In this document: positions 32,356 to 42,719 of the stretch, one piece after another
Position numbering within the stretch: position 1 is the stretch's first letter
How the letters are laid out: the number at the start of each line of letters is the position of its first letter
Assembly: GCA_030220185.1 (NCBI GenBank)
Contig: JASPKZ010003844.1
Coordinates: 505,001-569,000 of the forward strand
Direction of reading: 5' to 3'
From: Diploptera punctata
Lineage: Eukaryota > Arthropoda > Insecta > Blattodea > Blaberidae
Length of the DNA stretch: 64,000 nucleotides
Notes under the pieces: model-generated
The model's input: only the letters and a program-made list of their open reading frames with translations
Database searches by the model: none
Told to the model about the DNA's origin: nothing
Translations under genes and position numbers: made by a program

Positions 32356-33902
32356 TGCTCAAAACAATTAGAGGAACACTTGTAATAAATTGAATAAGTA
32401 ATTGTTTTTGAAAGCTGTGATGCTGAAAGTTGGACAATATGTAAATTGAATTATTAATTTTATCATTGGATACAAATTTTAAAGATCCATGGCCTAAATA
32501 CAGAGAAATTACCTCAAATAACAAATATAGAGAATTTTTTTTATTTTGGAAGGCACTGGCCGCTTCTAATTGGTAAGCTTGCTGATGTTGCTATAGTGAC
32601 GAATGTTGATTATTGCCTTGTTTATTGAAGTCTCTGACAAAATGAGGCATTTAAATGAGTTTGAAGTGTATCATGCTCTATATCTTTTACGACAAGGTCA
32701 ATCTCTGCGACAAGTGGCTAGAGAGCTTGGGGTTTCTCCTTCCGTGGTGTACAGGTTACGCAACAGGCACAGAGAGACAGGTCAGTATTGTAGAAGACGT
32801 GGCCAGGACCGTAAATTTAAAACAAGCCCCCAGTATGACAGATGCGTTGTTCTTTCTGCTCTTCGACAGCGTACAAAAACTGCAAAAGACCTGCAGAATG
32901 ACCTTCATATGGCTTCCGGAATCCGGGTTTCAGACCAAACCATAAGGAACAGATTAAGGAAAGAGGACATTCGTCCAAAAAGGCCCGTTAAAAAACCACG
33001 CTTAACAAATGGGCATAAGACAGCAAGACGTACGAATGCTGAAAACCATGGTGATTGGAACCTGAACCAGTGGGAGTCTGTGCTCTTCTCGGACGAATCC
33101 AGGTATCGTCTTACACGTTGTGATGGTCGATTGAGGGGGTGGGGACGGCCAGGATAAAGATTTTCTGCAGTGGCTGTACAGGAAATTGATAAATTCGGAG
33201 GAGGTTCCATAATGGTGTGGGCCGGAGTTATGTACAACAATCGTAGGGACCTTGTACTTGTTCCCCAGCGACTGAATGCTGTCCGGTATATCGAGCACGT
33301 TCTGGAAGAGCATGTAGTACCTGCTGCCATTGGAGTAGGCCCTGGATTTCTGTTTATGCAGGATAATGCCAGGGCACATTCTGCGGCTGTCAGCAGGGAT
33401 TTCCTGAGGAGGAATGAAATTGAGGTAATGGAGTGGCCAGCGGTCAGCCCAGACCTCAACCCTATTGAAAACTTGTGGGATCTTCTAGACAGGAAGGTCA
33501 GGAACCGACATCAAGCTCCACAAACTCTGCAGCAACTTGGAGATGCTCTGAAGGAGGAATGGGAGAATATCCCGCAAGAGGAAATCCAGAATCTTATTGG
33601 GAGCATGCCACGAAGGTGTCAAAGTGTCATCGAATGTCGTGGAGGCCATACACGATACTAACTCTATATAACGAGTGTTTAACTTTGAAAAATAAGCACA
33701 AGATTCAATTGCTTACATAGCGGAATTATTTGAAAAGTTAATTGTCAGCGTTATTCATTTGTTTTTACTGACATGAGCAATAAATAAATAAATAAATACA
33801 TAACCACAAATAATGTACATTATTAATTTCATGTTTGTACCTTTATCCAATGAAAAAATATTTGCATATTTCATAGTGTTCCTCTAATTGTTTTGAGCAG
33901 TG
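32353..33902 (+). mobile_element. Tc1-type DNA transposon, 1550 bp
   Basis: Begins CACTGCTCAAAACAATTAGA and ends with its reverse complement; 28 bases match at both ends. TA lies immediately outside on each side, the duplicated target of this superfamily. One transposase gene is inside, broken by a single stop. The match of the two ends points to a fairly recent insertion into intron 4. Confidence 0.92.
32642..33661 (+). pseudogene. Tc1-type transposase (DD34E), one nonsense codon
   Basis: Cut-and-paste transposase. The ATG at 32642 gives M-R-H-L-N-E-F-E-V. Residues 10-60 form a helix-turn-helix (L-R-Q-V-A-R-E-L-G-V-S-P-S-V-V-Y-R). The DDE core has F-S-D-E-S-R near residue 160, M-Q-D-N-A-R-A-H and S-P-D-L-N-P-I-E-N-L-W, with 34 residues between the second Asp and the Glu. 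A TAA at 33155-33157 interrupts the frame; the same frame is open again straight after it until 33661, so this is one point change, not a shift. The upstream in-frame ATG at 32603 adds 13 residues; 32642 fits the family start better. Confidence 0.9.
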
Positions 33903-34021
33903 TATAAATATTATACTTCCATCTGGATATGGGTTCCCACGGGCTTTCAAACTAGAACTATTATAGTGTTTTTGTTTTATTTCGTATCTTAAACATGATA
34001 TGTACCGTTTGAATTTTTCAG

Positions 34022-34220
34022 ATATGACAGGAATATAGACACGACTATGGTGCAACTACAACTAGTTGCAGACAATGGGACGCCGCTGGGGGCCATACAC
34101 TGGTTTCCCGTGCATCCAAATAGCATGAATAACACGAATACGCTAGTTTCGTCTGACAATACTGGATATGCAGAAGTGTTGTTTGAACAACGTATGAACC
34201 CAGGACGAATGATTGGGAGG
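34022..34220 (+). CDS. CDase: Neutral ceramidase, coding exon 5 (second zinc-site His)
   Basis: Its first base completes Lys 193; the exon then codes residues 194-259. It carries W-F-P-V-H-P-N-S-M-N-N-T-N, where His 224 corresponds to the second zinc-binding histidine of the family, followed by S-S-D-N-T-G-Y-A. Asn-rich N-N-T-N gives further glycosylation sequons. The acceptor TTTTTCAG ends at 34021. The donor GTAATA at 34221 is somewhat weaker than the GTAAGT used elsewhere, but the downstream phase-0 join (G-R then G-P-F-V-A-T) is right for the family. Confidence 0.94.
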
Positions 34221-34224
34221 GTAA

Positions 34225-34855
34225 TATTTCCAATGTATTGTTTCATTAAGCTTCAACCATTCAATTTTCCTTCTTATTCTTTGTCATAATTTGTTGGATT
34301 TTCGGATCAAACATTCAATTTTCTATTTTAAAATCATATTCATCAAATTACTTATTTTTCAGTTGATATTTTTATATTTTTACTTTCACCTGATTTATTA
34401 TCAACAATAAACTTGTAACAAAAATAAACAAACAAGAAACAAAAAAGTGGCATCTGCCCTTTTAACAAATGTCCTTTCAAATACCAATAAAAAGTAATAG
34501 AACTATTCAATTAAAAATACTAAATTTTTCAGTAATAACAAAAAATCTGACTTACGTCCACATTTTTCAAAACAAAATGTCAAGTAAAGGACAGTACTTT
34601 AAACTTCTTTATAATTGATATATTATTGTCTTCTAACATGAAATTGCGCACCTATTCTTCTGGTTTCATATAAACAAACAAACAATAAAGTGGCATCTGC
34701 TCTTTTAACAAATGTCCGTTCAAACATCTATAAAATGTAATGGACTCAATGATTCCGTCCAGCTTAGTTTGAAAACAACATATTTATAAAATATAATAGA
34801 ATAAAATAAAATAAAATAAAATAAATATAATGTTGAATAATGATGTGTTATGTAT
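34225..34855. other. Intron 5 sequence with an internal direct repeat
   Basis: GTGGCATCTGCCCTTTTAAC at 34447 and GTGGCATCTGCTCTTTTAAC at 34691, each followed by AAATGTCC and TTCAAA; a diverged duplication of about 245 bases. An (AAAAT)n tract is at 34797-34825. Confidence 0.5.
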
Positions 34856-34864
34856 TACATAGAC

Positions 34865-35392
34865 TCTTGACGTCCCAACTCCTTTCAAAAACATTAAACT
34901 GAAAATATATAAAACTATTATTCTACCAGTTATATTATATGGATGCAAAACATGGACCCTTACTTTAAGGAAGGAAAGGAGATTACGATTATTTGAGAAT
35001 AAAGTTCTTAGGAACATTTTTGGACCAAAGAGAGATGAACAGGCAGGTGAATGGAGAAGACTTCATAACACTGAACTACATGGTCTTTATAGGAAGTCAG
35101 ATATAATGAGAACACTTAAGTCTCGTAGACTTCGATGGGCAGTACATGTGGCACGGATGGGAAATGAAAGATGTGCATGGAAGCTTCTTGTAGGAAAACC
35201 AGAAGGAAAACATCTAGTTGGTAGACCAAGAATGAGTGGGAGAATAACATTAACTATGATTTGAGGGAAATAAATTATACATGGGATGATTGGAAAATAT
35301 TAGCTCAGGATAGGGATGTATGGAGAGATTATGTCCGCGGGGCCATAAACCTACGAGTTCGATACTGCAAGTGAGTTAGTTAGTTATTTAGA
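34865..35392 (+). mobile_element. Non-LTR LINE family A, longest copy
   Basis: Frames with a few breaks give K-I-Y-K-T-I-I-L-P-V-I-L-Y-G-C-K-T-W-T-L, R-L-R-L-F-E-N-K-V-L-R-N-I-F, G-E-W-R-R-L-H and R-R-L-R-W-A-V-H-V-A-R-M. 3' end CGATACTGCAAGTGAG, then (TTAG)n. Confidence 0.75.
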
Positions 35393-35399
35393 GTTCTTC

Positions 35400-35835
35400 T
35401 CTTTGTTTTAATTCCATGACCTGTTACATCCAGAGTTAGGAATCCCTCAATCTCTTTTTCTTCTTTTGGTCTTTCTGATTTTTTTCCCCATCATCTGATA
35501 TTTTATCTCTTGCTATGCGTACAATTCTATCTGGTGTCATACGGGATATATGTTGATTCCATTCAAGTCTTATTTTTTCCACCCAGTCACCTATTGCCTG
35601 AATATTCAACTGCCTTCTTATTTCTTAATTGCTAATCTGATCTTTCCTTGATTTACGTACCATCTTCATCAGAATATTAATTGTATCTGTTTATAAAGTT
35701 TGGTTTGTTTTAACAGTCCCTGCTCTTGTTTCGGAAACATAGGTCATTATTGGGCGTATCACTGCTTTATATAATCTTGTTTTGGTATATTTATTTTAAG
35801 TATTTATTTTTCCATAATAAATAATTCACACACCT
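35400..35835 (-). mobile_element. LINE C-terminal relic (family C)
   Basis: The minus strand reads W-V-E-K-I-R-L-E-W-N-Q-H-I, S-R-M-T-P-D-R-I-V-R-I-A-R-D-K-I. A second copy is at 39835-40080. Upstream part decayed. Confidence 0.55.
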
Positions 35836-35840
35836 AGCTA

Positions 35841-35861
35841 CTCTCTCTCTCTCTCTCTCTG
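35841..35861. repeat. (CT)n microsatellite
   Basis: About ten CT units. Confidence 0.9.
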
Positions 35862-35890
35862 CTTTAGTAGCCTGATGAGTGACTTCATTA

Positions 35891-36635
35891 CACCGTGTTC
35901 CAAAATGATGGACGGGGTTGGTATAGCTTTACAAACGAAATTGAATGCGTGATTATTTGCTATAATGAAAGAAAGACTGTGAAAGTTTCACATCCTGTCT
36001 GCAGTAATTTGTTTCTTGTTATTATTACGTCGTCAGCGTTAAATCTGTGAAAATGGCGATTCCTCAACAAAAGCCATTCTGTGTGTTCTAATTTGCGAGA
36101 TCTGGTTCCATTGATGCAGTGCAGCGAGCTTTCCGACGGTAATTTGGAGTTGATCTTCCGACAGATAAAATTATCCGTCAATGGTATAAACAGTTAGAAG
36201 CAACTAGATGTATCTGTAAAAGGAAAAGTCCAGGACATCCATGAACACCAAATGACGCGTCGGTCCGGATGATATGATTCATTCCCATACCCTCCACGAT
36301 CTCCCGATCTCACACCTTGTGATTTCTTCCTGTGGGGGGTATGTGAAGGACCATGTGTACGTACCACCACTTCCAATCGACCTTCCAGACTTGAGAAGGA
36401 TTGTGCTGCTGTTGAATCCATTACTCCAAATGTGCTGACCAAGATTTGGGAGAAATTCGACTATCGGCTAGATGTGTGCCTTGTGACGAAAGGTGCTCAC
36501 ATCGAACACTTATAGAGTATGTTATAAAAGCTCGAAGAGTTTGTTTTTAATCCCATGTAACTTTTGTTCTTATATATTTCATGTAAGGGAAATTAAATAA
36601 CTTTGAAACCCCATCTATCATTTTGGAACATTCTG
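35891..36635 (+). mobile_element. Internally deleted DDE transposon (DUF4817/mariner-like), 745 bp
   Basis: Terminal inverted repeats of about 29 bases: CACCGTGTTCCAAAATGATG at left, and CAGAATGTTCCAAAATGATA on the opposite strand at right, with TA outside both. Coding remnants are the N-terminal helix-turn-helix part (S-I-D-A-V-Q-R-A-F-R-R ... K-I-I-R-Q-W-Y-K-Q-L-E) and the C-terminal part (P-R-S-P-D-L-T-P-C-D-F-F, V-Y-V-P-P-L-P-I-D, F-D-Y-R-L-D-V-C and G-A-H-I-E-H-L). The catalytic middle is missing, so this copy cannot supply transposase. Confidence 0.8.
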
Positions 36636-36900
36636 TATATAACGATCTCCAGATAGTTTTTTCCACACCTAAATATTTGATTACCATAACCTGCTCGATC
36701 ATTTTCCTTTATAATTCTAACTTGCATGTTAGAGTAACTTTACTTATTGTCAGTTTTTGCTAACGATATTTTCATATTGAACTTTCGGCAACTTAGATAG
36801 AATCCAAACAATAATCTTTATAAATCATACATATTTTATGACTGAAAATTCAGGAAGTTCTTTATAATAAAACTATATGTAATATACTCAAATGTTACAG

Positions 36901-37110
36901 GGTCCATTTGTAGCTACGTTTGCTTCTACGAATCTGGGAGACGTGTCTCCCAACATAAACGGGCCTCGCTGCGAGTTTTCAGGCAGACCATGTGATGTGC
37001 ATACAAGTTCGTGTTCAGGAAATAACGAGATGTGCTTCGCTTCAGGTCCAGGACTCGACATGTTCCAGAGTACAAGAATTATATCGGGGATGTTGTTCGA
37101 TAAGGCTTGG
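36901..37110 (+). CDS. CDase: Neutral ceramidase, coding exon 6 (catalytic serine segment)
   Basis: Codes residues 260-329. It contains N-L-G-D-V-S-P-N-I-N-G-P-R-C, the signature hexapeptide region of neutral ceramidases; Ser 275 is the predicted active-site serine. After it come cysteines in G-R-P-C-D and C-S-G-N-N-E-M-C, then A-S-G-P-G-L-D-M-F-Q-S-T, also conserved. The acceptor TTACAG ends at 36900 and the donor GTAAGT starts at 37111; both are phase 0 and the exon is 70 codons. All key residues are present, so nothing here suggests a dead enzyme. Confidence 0.96.
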
Positions 37111-37114
37111 GTAA

Positions 37115-37655
37115 GTATATGTTATTCCATCCTAATAAACGTCACCTTTGTTTTTAATATCTCAAGCTTTATAAAACAGTTTCACAATGAGGAAAGCCAG
37201 ATGAGTAAGTCTTAGATGAGCAGATTATCTATCTTAAGTTGGGGAGGTAGAAACGCCTTCAACATTTTTTATTAGAAGGCCATTAAGAAAAAGATCATTA
37301 GAAATACGTTAGTATAGTTGTAATGATAATATTCGAATCGTTCTTAGGGAAGTGGATTTCGGAGATAAGAACTGAGTTCAATTAGTTAAGATAGATAACA
37401 ATGGAAGGTTTTATTTAGTTAATGAGGCATTTAACCTTTGGGTTCCAGGAGCCATTGAATAGATTAATTACGTTTTATAAATAAGGGCTTTGAAATAATT
37501 TGAGATCTAAATAAATCGCTTATTTTTCTCATGTAAATAAGTCACTCGTATGCTGAAATAAATGCATTCTTATCTCTTCTGCTGTATATTATAAAATTGA
37601 TGTGTTTTTGTAACGAATTTAATTCTAATGTCCGATTAAATCGGATTCATTCCAA
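37115..37655. other. Intron 6 sequence, nothing recognised
   Basis: No feature supported. Confidence 0.4.
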
Positions 37656-37659
37656 AAAA

Positions 37660-37800
37660 ATCTATAGCAGAGATCGATTTCACTTCCCAGTCATGTCAGT
37701 GACTGTCGATAACTATTATTATGTATGTACATATAAATTTATTGATATTTTAATAATGAAAATGCTATGTGGATAATAACTACATTCAGAACTTTGTGTA
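37660..37800 (+). mobile_element. LINE relic (Jockey/CR1-type C-terminal piece)
   Basis: The sequence ATTTCACTTCCCAGTCATGT and CAGTGACTGTCGATAACTAT parallels 7505-7550 of the relic in intron 1. It is cut by the Helitron-like element starting at 37801. Confidence 0.5.
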
Positions 37801-38751
37801 TCTAATATATAAAAATGATGTTTATTTGTTGGTTTGTTTGTCTGTTTCTTCGTACTTTATGCTCGGCCATAGCGTTGATCCGATTGTGATGAGGTACTTT
37901 GCAAAATGTTCAGGAGATTCCTGGGATGAACATAGGTTATAAGAGAGTTGTGATACTCTTATAAATCGCCCTTTGTAGTGGAAAACGTGAAAAAAGTAGC
38001 TCTTTGGACGCTTAAATGGCTTAGGCTACCTAAACCATAAGAAATACACAAAATTAATGTACTCGTACACAGAATTGAATATCTCAAAAAGCTCTATAAA
38101 AAAGTCCGCGACAGCATATGTTTATCTTTTACGGATAACTCAAAATATCCATTTTTGTCTTTCATTGATGCCAAGAAGATCGAGACAAGTACGTAGATTC
38201 CAGTGCATGCATAGCAGCACATGGCGGATATTATTTTACGGATAACTCACAATAACGAATTTTGTCTTTTAGCTCATTTATACCAAGAAGATCGAGATAA
38301 GTAGATTCCCGGGCAACACCGGGTAATCAGCACGGGGAATCTTAAAATAATTACGATATACGTTTATAATTATTTTTCATTTGACTTATTCAACTAGTCA
38401 TAAGAAGTATATTAATTTTTGTCTTTCAGCTCATTTATGCCAAGAAGATCGGGATGAATAGATTGCCGGACAACGCCGGGTAAACAGCACGGGGTATTTA
38501 AAAATAATTATGATATAAATGTTTCCCTGTACTTACTTAACTAAACATAAAACACATTAATTTTCGTATTTCAGCTCATTTATGTCAAGAAGATCGGGAT
38601 AAGTATATTCCCGGGCAACGTCGGGTAATCAGGACGGGGTATCTAAAAATATAAATTTATAATTATTTTCCTTTTACGTATTCAACTAAACGTAAAAACG
38701 CATTAATTCTCATTTATTTAGGTGTAGCAGCGCACGCCGGGTATTAGCTAG
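37801..38751 (+). mobile_element. Helitron-like element with internal repeats
   Basis: Starts TCTAATATATAAAAATGATG after an A and ends CGCACGCCGGGTATTAGCTAG before a T, the A|TC...CTAG|T arrangement of Helitrons. The interior repeats a unit four times (near 38153, 38261, 38415, 38562) that contains CTCATTTATGCCAAGAAGAT and GGGCAACGCCGGGTAATCAG, at spacings of about 110 to 155 bases. No Rep/helicase gene. Confidence 0.65.
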
Positions 38752-38964
38752 TGTACATATAAAAATTAACCTAAGATGTAAAATTATACCTTGCATAACT
38801 TCAAGTTTTGAAGTAGCATTTTTTTACTTTATTTTATTTTGTATAAATATAACACTTGATTGTGCACTGCTTAGGCTCCACTTTGATAAAATTGTAAATC
38901 ACATTAAGCATATAGCTGATCCCTGCTTTGAATTGCATTCGTAAAGTTTTATTTTCACACACGA

Positions 38965-39345
38965 ACTAGAATTTATAACACACTGGCCAGACCTATATTA
39001 TGTTACGGCAGTGAGGCCTGGGCAATTCGCAGTGTAGATGAACAAAGACTAACTGCGGCAGAAATGAAATTTATGAGACGTATTGCAGGTTACTCAAGAA
39101 CAGACCATAAAAGGAATTCTGAGATTCTCAAAATAATTACAAACAGAATCAGTCGTGGAATATGTACAGAAATACAGAAACAACTAGAAATCTCACGTAA
39201 GAAGAATGAGCAGAACAAGAATATCACGTCAAATCTTAAATTATCAGCCACCAAGCAAGAGAACTTTGGGCAGAACCTTCAAATGTTGGATTGAGACCGT
39301 AACAGACCACTAGATTTATCACATGAAAGGAAGAAGAAGTAGTTT
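38965..39345 (+). mobile_element. LINE RT C-terminal relic (family B-like)
   Basis: L-A-R-P-I-L-C-Y-G-S-E-A-W-A-I-R, then A-A-E-M-K-F-M-R-R-I-A-G-Y-S-R-T-D-H-K-R-N-S-E. Similar to family B, with frameshifts; 3' end CGTAACAGACCACTAGATTT. Confidence 0.65.
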
Positions 39346-39404
39346 TATTTTTAAGGATGTAGGATTTGAATTGAAATATATCTAAATGGTAACTGAATTA
39401 CTTT

Positions 39405-39549
39405 ATTACTCAGTGGTTGAGCTGAAGAGAAGATCTTGTGGTCTTAACTCTATTAACATAAATAAAACTATTATTATTATCATCACCATTATTATCATTA
39501 TCATTATTATTAAATTATTATTAAATTTATTATTATTATTATTATTATA

Positions 39550-39582
<33 letters not shown>

Positions 39583-39604
39583 ATAATTATTATTATTATT
39601 ATTA
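39405..39604 (+). mobile_element. LINE 3' tail with (ATT)n
   Basis: GTGGTTGAGCTGAAGAGAAG, then ATCTTGTGGTCTTAACTC, AATAAAAC and about 130 bases of (ATT)n with interruptions. The inner stem AAGATC/GGTCTT still pairs (one G-U). Confidence 0.6.
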
Positions 39605-39719
39605 ACTTTGTATTGTAGGAATGAGTACCGTACTTCTTTTCGTGTCTTTTATAAATGGGAGATTTGAATGCAATTGGAAATTTAAAAATCGTTTAATCTG
39701 AGAAATAAAATTCTAAGTA

Positions 39720-39834
39720 AATTTTCTTTTTCTTCTTCTTCATCTTCTTTTTCTCTTCATAATAATATATTATTGGTATTATTATTGTTATTGTTATTAC
39801 TGTTGTTATTATTATTGTTATAATAATATGAAAC
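39720..39834. repeat. CTT- and ATT-rich low-complexity DNA
   Basis: Runs of TTC, then ATT/GTT units. Confidence 0.8.
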
Positions 39835-40080
39835 CCACATTCTGTTCCTTCCAGAAATTAAGAGTTCCTCCTTGTCCTATTCGGTCTTCTTGGCGATCTC
39901 TTTCCTGTTTTCAGGTAGATTGTCTCTTACCACACGTACAATTGTGTCCGATGCCATGCGAGATACACGTTGGTTCCATTCAGTTCTTCCAATCGCCTAT
40001 CGCTAGGATATTTAATTGGTTTCTAACCTCATCCTTCTCTCTTCTATTTTTATGCACAATTCTCCTTAAAATATTAATTT
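39835..40080 (-). mobile_element. LINE C-terminal relic (family C)
   Basis: The minus strand has N-Q-L-N-I-L-A-I-G-D-W and related pieces of the C-terminal box seen at 35400-35835. Decayed. Confidence 0.5.
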
Positions 40081-40084
40081 AACT

Positions 40085-40489
40085 AATGGATTAATAGAAA
40101 AAGTTATTGAATATAATAAAGCTGCATTTTTATGTTTTATTGATCTTGAAAAGACTTTTGATAGGATGGAACTCAAAGAAGTTTTAAATATTGTAGAAGA
40201 ATGGGCTGACTTTGCTTAATAGTGATATTTTTACTGGCAATTGAACAGAATAAGAGTGGATGAGAAAATGTAGGAAAAGATTCCAACAGAAGAGTTCGGA
40301 GGGAGATTTCCTAAGTCATCTATTGTTTAAAATAATAATGAATGTAATTATAAAACACATTACACTTAATGATGGATATAGAATGTGTGATAATCCTGAT
40401 AAAGACCTTAATATTGTATGGTATGTTGATGATGTGGTTATGATGACTTGCATAGCTTATTATATATATCTAAACTTGGTTATCGAAAA
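40085..40489 (+). mobile_element. LINE RT relic (mid domain)
   Basis: A-A-F-L-C-F-I-D-L-E-K-T-F-D-R-M (the F-x-D-L-x-K-A-F-D box of LINE reverse transcriptases), then frameshifted remains and W-Y-V-D-D-V-V-M-M, a changed YADD-type box. Confidence 0.6.
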
Positions 40490-40963
40490 TCTAATAATAT
40501 ATAAAAATCAATGTTTGTTGTTTGTTGGCATTCTATGCGCGGCCATACCGTTGATCCAATTTTCATGTTTTTTTTGCAAAATGTTCAGGAGATTCCAGGG
40601 ATGAACATAGGCTATATGTGAGTTGTGATATTCAACCCCTTCACCCCTAAAAATCACCCTTTGTAGTGAAAAACGTGAAATAAAGTTCCTATTTTGATGC
40701 TTAAATGGCTTACACTGCCTAAACCACAACAAATACACAAAATTAATGTACACAGAATTGAATATCTCACAACTCTACAAAAAAGTCAGCGACAGCATAT
40801 GTTTATCTCTTACGTATAACTCACAATAACCATTTTTGTCTTTCATTGATGACAAGAAGATCGGGATAAGCAGATTCCCGGGCAAGTATAACAGCGCACG
40901 GCTGGTGGTAAAAACACATTAACATTTATTTAGGAGTAGCAGCAAACGCCGGGTATTAGCTAG
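40490..40963 (+). mobile_element. Helitron-like element
   Basis: Starts TCTAATAATATATAAAAATC after an A, ends AACGCCGGGTATTAGCTAG before a T. Shares TTGATCC, GCAAAATGTTCAGGAGATTC and the CAAGAAGATCGGGATAAG unit (once) with the 37801 element. It is in effect an internally shortened relative. Confidence 0.65.
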
Positions 40964-40969
40964 TACATT

Positions 40970-41300
40970 ATAAAAAAGTGGTTTTTAAATTTTAAAATTA
41001 TTTTCAATACAACATTCATGAAGTGTACAAAGTAAAGAAGTGTATATAGATAACGTATGACTTTTTTACGATCGAATGACTCATATGTATACCGTACTCT
41101 ATATTGATTTTCTATATCATAAAATTCTTTACTTCATACTATTTTAACAGATAAATATATTTCAAATGAAACACAAGTTACTTTCATATTTGTATTGCCT
41201 GCCGTTCTTCCGCCAAGGATGAACAAAATTGTCAGAATTTTGGTTTTAAACGCAAATATAAATAGTGGTGAAATTAATGTACGAATCATTTACATATTTT
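40970..41300. other. Intron 6 sequence, nothing recognised
   Basis: No feature supported. Confidence 0.4.
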
Positions 41301-41302
41301 CT

Positions 41303-41445
41303 GGCCCACCACTGTGGTCTCTGGCAATGTCGTTTGCTCAGACGCAGGAGATCTGGGTTTGATCCCCAGTAGGATGAAATTTTCTTGAGTGAAGTTTTTT
41401 TCGAGGCTTTATCACCCTTGCAAAATAAGTGTTGGAAAAAAATTA
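41303..41445 (+). mobile_element. Diverged SINE, family 1-like head
   Basis: GCCCACCACTGTGGTCTC, GGGTTTGATCCCCAG (box B) and GAGTGAAGTTTTTTTCGAGG follow the head and middle of family 1 at lower identity. Confidence 0.5.
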
Positions 41446-41510
41446 GGGTCGAAGTAAGTATCAATACCAATAAAATGCATATGAAATTCCGTCGAGGTCA
41501 ATAGTCATAC

Positions 41511-41790
41511 GATAAAAGTTAAAAATTAAAATATACCTGTTGGCAGGTGCCGTCGTTCTCAATTTTTGTTAAAATGGTGTATATAAAATTAACTGGAGGC
41601 CTTTCGTAAGTTAACTTCCATCACCAGCAGATTGAGCTTCTGCTACTAGTTGTTGTTGTTGTTTACGATAATGTATACTCCAAGTGTTTGTAGCAGCAAA
41701 GGCCTCCAGTTAATTTTATAAACACCATTTTAACAAAGTTGAGGACGACGGCACCTGCCAACAGGTACATTTCAAGTTTTAACGTTTATC
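41511..41790. repeat. Long hairpin element, copy 1
   Basis: Arms of about 95 bases: GTACCTGTTGGCAGGTGCCG-type ends (left at about 41535, right ending about 41767), then CCGTCGTTCTCAA, AAAATTAACTGGAGGCCTTT. The outer ends pair as GATAAA...GTTAAAA. Relative at 57745-58060. Confidence 0.75.
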
Positions 41791-41799
41791 TTAGAAGTA

Positions 41800-42230
41800 A
41801 GTATTCCACGAACACCATTTGGCCATTATAACCACACTTTCATATTCGCCTTATTTAGTAGCCCTATTAATGTATGAGAGAATGGTGTGTCTAGTCTTAA
41901 ATGCTCGTGTGTCTTGGAGATAGGGATGGAATTGAGCTGATCACTCATCGGGGGAGGACCTCAATTCTTGTATAGTCTATTATGAGTATTAACTAGATTC
42001 ATTTTCGCCTAAATAAATTATCTATTAGCAATTTGTTTAATCCTTCTCATTCAAACTACTTTTATCTCGATAATTACAGGATTAATTTTACAATAATTTT
42101 AATGTTCATACGTTTTATTTTTAATCTTCCTGGGAGAATAGTTTGTAAGCGATCTAATAGGTCGTGGCCCGGTGAGTTTCGGTAGACGTGGGGGTACGTA
42201 AAAGTACTATAAGGGTAGAGATTAAAGTAG
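41800..42230. other. Intron 6 sequence, nothing recognised
   Basis: No feature supported. Confidence 0.4.
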
Positions 42231-42234
42231 GGAA

Positions 42235-42400
42235 AGTACAGAAGAAAATATACCCACCTACAGAGACAGATGGATGCAACATGTATCCCGAATGCCACCA
42301 ATTAGGATTCCTAATACAGTTCTTCGGTATCGCCCACCAAGGACGACGACGATTTTTTTACCCTGTCTAATTGAGACCGAAACAGGTCTACTCGTATGTT
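42235..42400 (+). mobile_element. LINE C-terminal fragment
   Basis: R-W-M-Q-H-V-S-R-M-P-P-I-R-I-P, then V-L-R-Y-R-P-P-R; the H-V-x-R-M box of LINE C termini. Confidence 0.5.
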
Positions 42401-42589
42401 CATGAATGGTGAATGGTGATGAAATAGAGAAATAAGTATTGTGAATAATCTCTAAAATAATTTCTAGTCATGTAAGTAAGTAAGTATATAAAAACTCTAC
42501 ACAGAGAGTTATAACAATTTATTTTTAATTTAGCTGATTAATTTATAGTAATAATCGTGGCATTTTCTTAAGTATAACTTTTATTACAG

Positions 42590-42712
42590 GATTTGTGGAA
42601 TAAGAAGGACGCCCGCGAAGTGACAGGATCTATCAGAATAATACACCAATTTGTGGACATGCCACTACAAGAAACTGAGTACTTCGATCCACAAACCCGG
42701 ACATCTAAAATT
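42590..42712 (+). CDS. CDase: Neutral ceramidase, coding exon 7 (followed by a GC donor)
   Basis: Codes residues 330-370, beginning D-L-W-N-K-K and containing V-T-G-S-I-R-I-I-H-Q-F-V-D-M, a beta-strand region found in the family after the catalytic segment. The acceptor TTACAG ends at 42589. The exon ends ...T-S-K-I, and the next bases are GCAAGT, so intron 7 appears to be of the rare GC-AG type. The nearest GT, four bases on, would put exon 8 out of frame, whereas the GC donor joins I to V-R-G-C-L-P-A-M-G-Y in frame. The exon itself is firm; the exact 3' edge is slightly less so. Confidence 0.9.
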
Positions 42713-42718
42713 GCAAGT
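42713..42718 (+). promoter_or_regulatory. GC-type 5' splice site (GCAAGT) of ceramidase intron 7
   Basis: GCAAGT directly follows ...AAAATT. The other nine donors in the gene begin GT. Reading-frame continuity and family sequence on both sides require the cut here. Confidence 0.8.
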
Positions 42719-42719
42719 A

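Noticed and set aside
32905..33459. 184-codon minus-strand frame
   Set aside because: Antisense shadow of the Tc1 transposase coded on the plus strand.
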